The notes beneath the pieces were generated by a model. It was not told the DNA's origin. It was given only the letters and a program-made list of their open reading frames with translations, and did no database searches. DNA of 5,907 bases from Deltaproteobacteria bacterium (lineage in GTDB: Bacteria; Bdellovibrionota; UBA1018; UBA923): the NCBI GenBank assembly GCA_016194725.1, contig JACQAW010000230.1, positions 1 to 5,907 of the forward strand, read 5' to 3'. Below are positions 1 to 4,960 of this stretch, in pieces. The translations under genes and the position numbers were made by a program. How positions within the stretch are numbered: position 1 is the first letter of the stretch; each line of letters begins with the position of its first letter.

Positions 1-381
1 ATGGGTTTTGCGCTGGATGCGACTCCGGGCACGCATGCGTTTTTGACCAAGTACGGAATTCCGGCCGACCTCGTGGCCAAAGTCGGCGGTGGATTTCCGA
101 CGTGCGTGACTCAGCTGGCGGCCGGCCGATACCAGCTGGTTATCAACACCACGAATGGCGAAAAGGCGATTCTCGACAGCTACTCGCTTCGCCGAACCGC
201 GCTGGAAAAGCGAATCCCTTATTGTACTTTGCTGACCATGGCGCGCGCGTTTCTGAAAGCGATCGCCGCTTTGCAATCGCATGCCCTCACCCTTTCTCCG
301 CTGAAGCCCGAGGTGCCTACCAAGCCCACCAGTAACGGAACCGCGAGCGGAAAGGTTATTGCCCATGCCCGCGTGCCATAA
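1..381 (+). CDS. carB: Carbamoyl-phosphate synthase large subunit, C-terminal fragment
   Basis: This is the 3' end of carB; the gene begins before the window, so the ATG at position 1 is an internal methionine, not the start. The 126 visible residues are the C-terminal MGS-like allosteric domain. The glycine-rich GFALDATPGTHAFL stretch near the front, VINTTNG around residues 48-54 and the AILDSYSLRRTAL block that follows line up with E. coli CarB (GFELDATHGTA, IINTTSGRRAIEDS, IRRSAL). In the known enzyme this subunit makes carbamoyl phosphate from bicarbonate, ammonia and two ATP for pyrimidine and arginine synthesis, and this domain binds the effectors (UMP, IMP, ornithine). The last roughly 30 residues are a non-conserved Pro/Thr/Ser-rich tail. 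The stop lies 17 nt inside the next gene, which suggests co-translation. Confidence 0.95.
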   Translation: MGFALDATPGTHAFLTKYGIPADLVAKVGGGFPTCVTQLAAGRYQLVINTTNGEKAILDSYSLRRTALEKRIPYCTLLTMARAFLKAIAALQSHALTLSPLKPEVPTKPTSNGTASGKVIAHARVP

Positions 382-658
382 GTGCGGACGCCAGCTGAAC
401 GCCACTGTGGACTTCGGCCGTCAGGACACCTGCGAAGGTTGCCGAAGCGCAACCCACGTTTGCCTGAACTGCCTGCATTACGACACCTCACGCTACAATG
501 AATGCGCTGAAACCGTGGCCGATCGCGTGGTCGATAAAGAGAAGGCAAACTTCTGCGACCATTTCAAACCCAGCGAAGCCAGAAAGACGCCATCGGGCCT
601 GAGCGCTAGCGAACAGGCCCGAAAGGCTGCCGAAGCGCTGTTCAAAAAGGGCAAATAA
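365..658 (+). CDS. Small eight-cysteine zinc-ribbon-like protein, unknown function
   Basis: A 97-residue protein of unknown function. The eight cysteines fall into two sets: C4-x2-C7 with C23-x2-C26, a compact zinc-ribbon spacing, then C33-x2-C36 with C47 and C64. The second set is followed by F-C-D-H-F (C64, H66). This suggests two metal sites, probably zinc, though an Fe-S cluster cannot be excluded by eye. The block around YNECAETVADRVVDKEKANFC resembles small hypothetical proteins I associate with deltaproteobacterial genomes (recall, not a search). The tail after residue 70 is Ala/Lys-rich and likely flexible or helical. There is no signal peptide or membrane segment. I chose ATG 365 because GGAAAGG (349-355) sits 9 nt ahead; TTG 359 is too close to it. 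It overlaps the end of carB by 17 nt in another frame and precedes greA, so a role near nucleic acids or RNA polymerase is possible but only inferred. Confidence 0.8.
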   Translation: MPACHKCGRQLNATVDFGRQDTCEGCRSATHVCLNCLHYDTSRYNECAETVADRVVDKEKANFCDHFKPSEARKTPSGLSASEQARKAAEALFKKGK

Positions 659-691
659 CATGGCAGTGCATTGCGTTATAGTCGCTTGTTT

Positions 692-721
692 TTGGGGTGA
701 ATAATCTTGATTTGATATGCT
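692..721 (+). promoter_or_regulatory. Possible weak sigma70-type promoter ahead of greA
   Basis: The 76-nt gap 659-734 is clearly more AT-rich than its surroundings. It holds TTGGGG (692-697) and TATGCT (716-721) with an 18-nt spacer, a loose match to -35 and -10 boxes. Transcription would begin around 728, leaving almost no leader before the greA ATG at 735, which weakens the call. I see no riboswitch or clear terminator hairpin in the gap. The gap may simply be a spacer in a read-through carB-greA-recG operon. Confidence 0.2.
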
Positions 722-734
722 AGGTTGACCCTCT

Positions 735-1235
735 ATGACAAATGGATCTGTTCTGAGTTCTATTCCATCGATTCCAATGACCGTCGAGGGCAAGCGCGCG
801 CTCGATGAAGAGCTGAAACGCCTGAAGGCTGTTGACCGTCCGGCCGTCATCAAAGCCATCGAAATCGCCCGCGGCCACGGCGACCTTTCAGAAAATGCGG
901 ATTATTCGGCAGCCAAAGAGCGCCAGAGTTTTATCGAGGGAAGAATTCAGGAGCTCAACGGCAAGCTGGCTTCGGCTCAGGTTATTGACCCTTCGCAAAT
1001 CAAGTCCGACAAAATCGTCTTTGGCGCGACCGTGGTGGTTTCAGACCAGGACTCAGGCAAGGAAGTGAAGTACAAGATCGTCGGAGTCGATGAGGCGGAT
1101 TTGAAAGTGAATAAAATTTCCATCGGCTCGCCCATTGCCCGCGCGCTAATCGGCAAAAAAGCCGGGGACGAAGTAATAGTCAATGCCCCCAAGGGAAACG
1201 TCGCCTACGACGTCATCGAAGTCAGATACGAATAA
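735..1235 (+). CDS. greA: Transcription elongation factor GreA
   Basis: GreA enters the secondary channel of backtracked RNA polymerase and stimulates cleavage of the extruded RNA 3' end. The 166 residues cover the whole family. The N-terminal coiled-coil runs from about residue 15 to 90 (IPMTVEGKRALDEEL, E. coli IPMTLRGAEKLREEL). The tip motif HGDLSENADY carries acidic D50 and E53, equivalent to E. coli D41 and E44 that hold the catalytic magnesium. The C-terminal FKBP-like domain ends in the typical ISIGSPIARALIGKKAGDEV stretch. It is eight residues longer than E. coli GreA because of a short N-terminal extension. The next in-frame ATG (777) would remove the extension but has no Shine-Dalgarno sequence; ATG 735 has a weak AGG 10 nt ahead. 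The 3' end overlaps recG by 53 nt. Confidence 0.97.
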   Translation: MTNGSVLSSIPSIPMTVEGKRALDEELKRLKAVDRPAVIKAIEIARGHGDLSENADYSAAKERQSFIEGRIQELNGKLASAQVIDPSQIKSDKIVFGATVVVSDQDSGKEVKYKIVGVDEADLKVNKISIGSPIARALIGKKAGDEVIVNAPKGNVAYDVIEVRYE

Positions 1236-3402
1236 GGCACCCCCGACAGCACCAGGCTCGGGCGCCAAAAAAGCGCACGGCCCCCTGACGCTGGAAACGC
1301 CCATACAGTTTTTGAAAGGTGTTGGTCCGAAGCTGGCTATGCTTCTCGAGGTCAAAGGCATTCGCACGGTTCGTGACGCGATTTTTTATTTTCCCCGCGA
1401 TTATCAGGACCGCTCCACGCTGCGCACGATCGCGTCGCTGAAGCAGGACGAGGTCGCGCTGGTGCGCGGAAGGGTCATCAGCCACAACTACGTACCGATT
1501 CGCCGACTGCAGCGTCCCATGCTCGAAGCGCGCATCGAAGACGGCACTGGCACGCTCTCGATCAAATGGTTTGCCTATAACCGCACATTCATGGACACCA
1601 AGCTGCGCGAACGTCCGCAGCTGCTGGTCTATGGCACGGCAAGGACCTTTGGCGCGCGCCTGGGCATGATTCATCCCGATATCGAGTGGGAGGTGGAAGA
1701 TGCCACGAAGGTTACGAGCGAAAAAATTCTGCCGCTCTATTCCGAAACCGAAGGGCTCAATCAAAAAGTGCTTCGTAAGATCGTTGGGCTGGCAGTGGAG
1801 ACTTGTGCCGGTCATTTGCCCGACGAGCTGCCCGAACACGTGCGGCGTGACCACTCGCTCATCGACCTGGGCCGCGCGGTAAGAACCCTGCACGCGCCGC
1901 CGAAAACCGTCTCGATCGAAAACCTGCGCGCCTTCAATACGCCCGAGCAGCGCCGGTTGATTTTCGACGAGCTTTTCAAATTTGAATGGGTGGTTGGTCG
2001 GCGCAGGCTCAACATGCGGCGCGAGCGGACAAAGCCCTATCCCAAGCAGGGCGTCGAAGCTTTGTTCGAGCAGGTTAAAAAACGGCTGCCCTTTGAGCTG
2101 ACCGAGGACCAAAACAGCTCGATTGCTCGCATCTTCGACGATCTGGCCGTCGACAAGCCGATGAACCGCCTGCTGCAAGGCGATGTGGGCTGCGGAAAAA
2201 CATTGGTAGCCCTGGCCAGCGCGTTGCCCGTCATTGCGGGCGGCAGCCAGGTGGCGATCATGGCGCCAACTGAAATCCTGGCCGAACAGCATCTGGGTAA
2301 CGCGCGCAAGACGGTGGATGGGTTACTGCTTCCAACCGGTCAGCTGCTGACAGTGGATTTGCTGACAGGCTCAACCACTAAAGCCCGACGCGACGAAATT
2401 CTGGGACGCTTGGCCAGTGGCGCCTGTCAGATTTTGATCGGCACGCACGCGCTGATTGAAGATCCGGTGAGCTTTCAGGAATTGGGACTGGTGATCGTCG
2501 ACGAGCAGCACCGCTTTGGCGTCGACCAGCGCATGCGGCTGCGCGCGAAGGGCGACCACCCGCACGTGCTTTCGCTTACGGCTACGCCCATTCCCCGCAC
2601 GCTGGCGCTGACGGCGTATGGGGACCTGGACATTTCAACGATTCGCCAGATGCCCAAAGGCCGTCCCGTTGTTTTCACCCGAATTACCAAAGAGAATGAT
2701 CGTGCGGCCATGCACGACAAGATTCGCAACGAGCTGAAAAACGGGCGCCAGGCCTACGTGATTTATCCGCTGGTTGAAGAGTCAGAAAAAATAGATCTGG
2801 CCAACGCGGTCACCGGGGCCGAAGAGCTGGCCAACGGCCCGCTTAAAGGTTTTCGCGTGGGTCTGCTGCACGGACGCATGAAGCCAGCCGAAAAAGCGGA
2901 TGTCATGAACTCCTTTAAACTGGGTGAAATTCAGGTACTTGTTTCCACCACCGTGGTGGAAGTGGGCGTCGACGTTCCCAACGCCACGGTGCTGGCCATC
3001 GAGCATGCCGAACGCTTCGGGCTGTCGCAGCTGCATCAGCTGCGCGGGCGCATCGGGCGCGGCACCGAAACCTCGTACTGTTTTCTGCTGACGGCTGGCG
3101 GAGCCACCCAGGCTTACGACCGCCTTAAAGCCATGGAACAGACGCGCGACGGTTTCAAACTTGCCGAGCTGGACCTGGAAATTCGGGGACCCGGAGAATT
3201 CCTGGGAACCCGGCAAAGCGGCGAGCTGCAGTTTCAATACGCCAGCCTGGTACGCGACCAATTTGTTTTGCATGAAGCCCGCAAGGCGGCCTTTGACATT
3301 CTCAAGACCGACCCGGAACTTTTGACCGCCGAGCATGAGCCATTGCGTGCCTATATGCAGCGTATGGGCCATTTGCAGCAGATGCGCTTTGAAACGGCTT
3401 GA
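1183..3402 (+). CDS. recG: ATP-dependent DNA helicase RecG
   Basis: RecG is a superfamily 2 translocase that remodels stalled forks and D- or R-loops. Domains in the 739 residues: a Ser/Thr/Pro/Lys-rich N-terminal extension (1-35); a FLKGVGPKLA helix-hairpin-helix-like start (43-52); the OB-fold wedge (about 85-170); helicase lobe 1 with Walker A GDVGCGKT (333-340), DEQH box (440-443) and TATPIPRT (466-473); lobe 2 with QLRGRIGRG (619-627); and the TRG-type segment RGPGEFLGTRQSG (668-680). All catalytic motifs are intact; E. coli RecG has 693 residues. The start is well bounded: an in-frame TAG lies at 1177-1179, ATG 1183 follows, and no other ATG, GTG or TTG occurs until TTG codon 44, inside the conserved FLKGVGP. 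The Shine-Dalgarno sequence is weak, so translation probably depends on ribosomes finishing greA, which it overlaps by 53 nt. Confidence 0.98.
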   Translation: MPPRETSPTTSSKSDTNKAPPTAPGSGAKKAHGPLTLETPIQFLKGVGPKLAMLLEVKGIRTVRDAIFYFPRDYQDRSTLRTIASLKQDEVALVRGRVISHNYVPIRRLQRPMLEARIEDGTGTLSIKWFAYNRTFMDTKLRERPQLLVYGTARTFGARLGMIHPDIEWEVEDATKVTSEKILPLYSETEGLNQKVLRKIVGLAVETCAGHLPDELPEHVRRDHSLIDLGRAVRTLHAPPKTVSIENLRAFNTPEQRRLIFDELFKFEWVVGRRRLNMRRERTKPYPKQGVEALFEQVKKRLPFELTEDQNSSIARIFDDLAVDKPMNRLLQGDVGCGKTLVALASALPVIAGGSQVAIMAPTEILAEQHLGNARKTVDGLLLPTGQLLTVDLLTGSTTKARRDEILGRLASGACQILIGTHALIEDPVSFQELGLVIVDEQHRFGVDQRMRLRAKGDHPHVLSLTATPIPRTLALTAYGDLDISTIRQMPKGRPVVFTRITKENDRAAMHDKIRNELKNGRQAYVIYPLVEESEKIDLANAVTGAEELANGPLKGFRVGLLHGRMKPAEKADVMNSFKLGEIQVLVSTTVVEVGVDVPNATVLAIEHAERFGLSQLHQLRGRIGRGTETSYCFLLTAGGATQAYDRLKAMEQTRDGFKLAELDLEIRGPGEFLGTRQSGELQFQYASLVRDQFVLHEARKAAFDILKTDPELLTAEHEPLRAYMQRMGHLQQMRFETA

Positions 3403-3425
3403 AATCGGGTTAAGCTGAAAGTCCG

Positions 3426-4388
3426 ATGCAAAACGGCTTTTACAAAACTTTCGACGGAACGCGTCTTTTTTACTCTGTCGAGGGCAGCGGCCCCCCGCTC
3501 GTATTTTGCTACGGACTGGTTTGCTCCAAGCTGCACTGGAGCTACCAGATGGATTATTTCAAAAAGAATTATACGGTGATCTGGTTTGACTACCGGGGCC
3601 ACCACCGTTCCGACGCTCCGGCCAAGCCCGAAGCCCTGACCATCGACAATATCGCGCACGACATCGAATGCCTGATGAACGAGCTGCACCTGCCCAAGGC
3701 CACGCTGCTGGGCCACTCCATGGGCGTGAATCTGGTGCTGGAATTTTACAAGCGTTGCCCGAATCGCGTCGAGGCCATGGTGCTGGCCAATGGCAACGCG
3801 CGCGGCCCGCTCGAGACGCTGCTGCGCACGAATTTCATGCATATGGCGTTTCCGTATATTTACCAGGCTTACAAACGACATCCGCGCCTGGTCAATTTAA
3901 TGTGGAAGGCCCAAGGCCGCAGCAAAATCGTGCCGTGGGTCGTGGGCCAGCTGGGCTTCAATCCGAATCTGGCAAAGTCCGAAGACATCGAAACCTACGT
4001 GCGCATGCTCTCGCAGATGGACATGATCATCACGCTGCAACTGCTCAAGGACTACGAAACCTACGATGCCACGCCTTGGCTTCACCGCATCGACATTCCC
4101 ACGCTGATCATTTCGGGCGAAAATGACCTCATCATCCCGCGCGAAGCGCAGGAGATCATGCATCAGCTCATTCCCGGCAGCAAATATGAGCTGATTCGCA
4201 ACGGCAGCCATTGCCCGCAGATGGATATTCCCGAGCTCATCAACATCATGATCGAGCGCTTTCTGGCTGAAAACTCGCTGCCCAAGCTGCGGCCTCAAAG
4301 TTCGGAGTCGTTGTCGCTCGCGTTATCCGCCGGGTCGGCCTCGGCTACGTCGCTGGCCCAGATGTCGCGCCAGGGCGACGCCTCGTAG
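3426..4388 (+). CDS. Alpha/beta hydrolase, substrate unknown
   Basis: A 320-residue alpha/beta-fold hydrolase, probably a cytoplasmic esterase- or haloperoxidase-like enzyme; no signal peptide is visible. The catalytic triad can be placed in canonical order: nucleophile S98 in the elbow GHSMG (96-100), acid D234 in SGENDLIIP, and H262 in NGSHCPQMD. The N-terminal strands FDGTRLFYSVEGSGPPLVF fit the fold. The usual HG oxyanion motif is replaced by YG (residues 29-30, CYGLVCSK). Residues from about 125 to 200 form the variable cap, rich in aromatic and basic residues. After about residue 280 the chain becomes a Ser/Ala/Leu-rich low-complexity tail beyond the fold, and that tail is the part overlapping the convergent gene. 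It starts 23 nt after recG with only a weak GAAAG ahead, so it may be the last gene of the carB-greA-recG transcript. Its function need not relate to its neighbours. Confidence 0.88.
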   Translation: MQNGFYKTFDGTRLFYSVEGSGPPLVFCYGLVCSKLHWSYQMDYFKKNYTVIWFDYRGHHRSDAPAKPEALTIDNIAHDIECLMNELHLPKATLLGHSMGVNLVLEFYKRCPNRVEAMVLANGNARGPLETLLRTNFMHMAFPYIYQAYKRHPRLVNLMWKAQGRSKIVPWVVGQLGFNPNLAKSEDIETYVRMLSQMDMIITLQLLKDYETYDATPWLHRIDIPTLIISGENDLIIPREAQEIMHQLIPGSKYELIRNGSHCPQMDIPELINIMIERFLAENSLPKLRPQSSESLSLALSAGSASATSLAQMSRQGDAS

Positions 4389-4942
4389 CCGTGAAACATC
4401 GGGCGTAACTTTTTCTCACCGCTCGCGGCGGCCGACTCCGAGGCAAACTCGTTCGAGGCCAGGCACCAGCGCCCATGGCAGGTGCCGTGCCCCACTCCGC
4501 TGATCTCGCGCACTATTTTTTCCGGAACACCGTCGGCGCCCAAGGTCTTGTAATCAGCCGCACTGACCTGTTTGCAGGGGCAAAGCGGATTTGTCATGCG
4601 GGCGGTCTTGGCGCCGAACATGATTTCCTGGCCGTCGCGCACGAGCGTTTTACACGCCAGCGCGGCTTCGCCGTTCACGACCACCTCGCAAAGATGGCAG
4701 CTGCCGTCGTGGCAGAAAAGCGCGTCTTCGAATCGGCGTTGCCCCAGCTGCCAGAGAGCGACGGTAATCGGCACATCGATTGGGCATAGGCGCTTCACGC
4801 CATTGAGCATCACCCAGGCCCGTTTCAGCAGCACCGGCGAATTCACCGAGGCCTCGGCTTCGGAAACCTGGAACTCACCTTTGACCAATCTGAAATTCCG
4901 GCCTTCCCAAAGGTGCACGTTCGTCGATTCCACCTCGAGCAC
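4295..4942 (-). CDS. Ferredoxin-like protein with Fer2 and BFD-like [2Fe-2S] domains
   Basis: A 215-residue electron-transfer protein with two separate [2Fe-2S] sites. The first is a plant-ferredoxin-type (Fer2) domain, about residues 43-110, with ligands C77-x4-C82-x2-C85-x11-C97 (CHDGSCHLCEVVVNG then ACKT). The second is a BFD-like domain, about 118-162, with C121-x-C123 (LCPCKQVS) and C155-x4-C160 (GHGTCHGRWC). In known enzymes such as hydrogen cyanide synthase and opine oxidases these domains pass electrons between flavin subunits. Residues 1-42 are unassigned, and the last 30 or so form an acidic tail ending DNDSEL. The start is GTG 4942: it is the first start codon in frame after GAGGAGG, 16 nt past the stop of the upstream oxidoreductase. 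The reading frame stays open far upstream, but that part is a shadow of the oxidoreductase. The 3' end overlaps the convergent hydrolase gene by 94 bp. Confidence 0.85.
   Translation of the reverse strand: MLEVESTNVHLWEGRNFRLVKGEFQVSEAEASVNSPVLLKRAWVMLNGVKRLCPIDVPITVALWQLGQRRFEDALFCHDGSCHLCEVVVNGEAALACKTLVRDGQEIMFGAKTARMTNPLCPCKQVSAADYKTLGADGVPEKIVREISGVGHGTCHGRWCLASNEFASESAAASGEKKLRPMFHGYEASPWRDIWASDVAEADPADNASDNDSEL
4342..4391 (+). terminator. Imperfect hairpin across the hydrolase stop, possible terminator
   Basis: The left arm CGGCTACGTCGCTGGC (4342-4357) pairs along its whole length with the right arm 4369-4391, read as GCCA, a GG bulge, GCGACG, a CCTCG bulge, then TAGCCG. The loop is about 11 nt. 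The right arm contains the hydrolase TAG (4386-4388). A run of five T's (4410-4414) follows, but about 18 nt beyond the stem, so this is not a textbook intrinsic terminator. The same sequence is coding on the minus strand, and there is no T-tract on that side. It could be a transcript-end stabiliser, a weak terminator or chance in GC-rich coding DNA. Confidence 0.3.
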
Positions 4943-4953
4943 GCGATGTGCGC

Positions 4954-4960
4954 CCTCCTC
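4954..4960 (-). promoter_or_regulatory. Strong Shine-Dalgarno setting the GTG start of the Fer2/BFD gene
   Basis: On the minus strand GAGGAGG follows directly from the oxidoreductase stop: the TGA (4961-4959) shares its last two bases with it, reading TGAGGAGGG. The GTG at 4942 lies 11 nt downstream. This site explains why the reading frame changes here and implies re-initiation by ribosomes finishing the upstream gene. Confidence 0.75.

Noticed and set aside
359..364. TTG 359 as start of the eight-Cys protein
   Set aside because: It leaves only 3 nt after GGAAAGG, while ATG 365 has 9 nt spacing and adds no conserved residues.
659..734. Possible riboswitch, small RNA or terminator in the gap before greA
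   Set aside because: The gap is too short for a riboswitch, and I found no stable stem-loop next to the T-run at 689-693.
767..776. Small direct repeat ATTCCA-TCG-ATTCCA near the greA start
   Set aside because: Six-base repeats of this kind arise by chance and encode a non-conserved N-terminal extension.
1222..2292. A 356-codon open frame on the minus strand opposite recG
   Set aside because: It lies wholly antisense to well-conserved RecG sequence, shows no recognisable motif, and is the kind of mirror frame expected in GC-rich coding DNA.
2782..3881. Minus-strand open frames opposite the recG end and the hydrolase start
   Set aside because: They are antisense to conserved motifs of both genes and have no domain signature.
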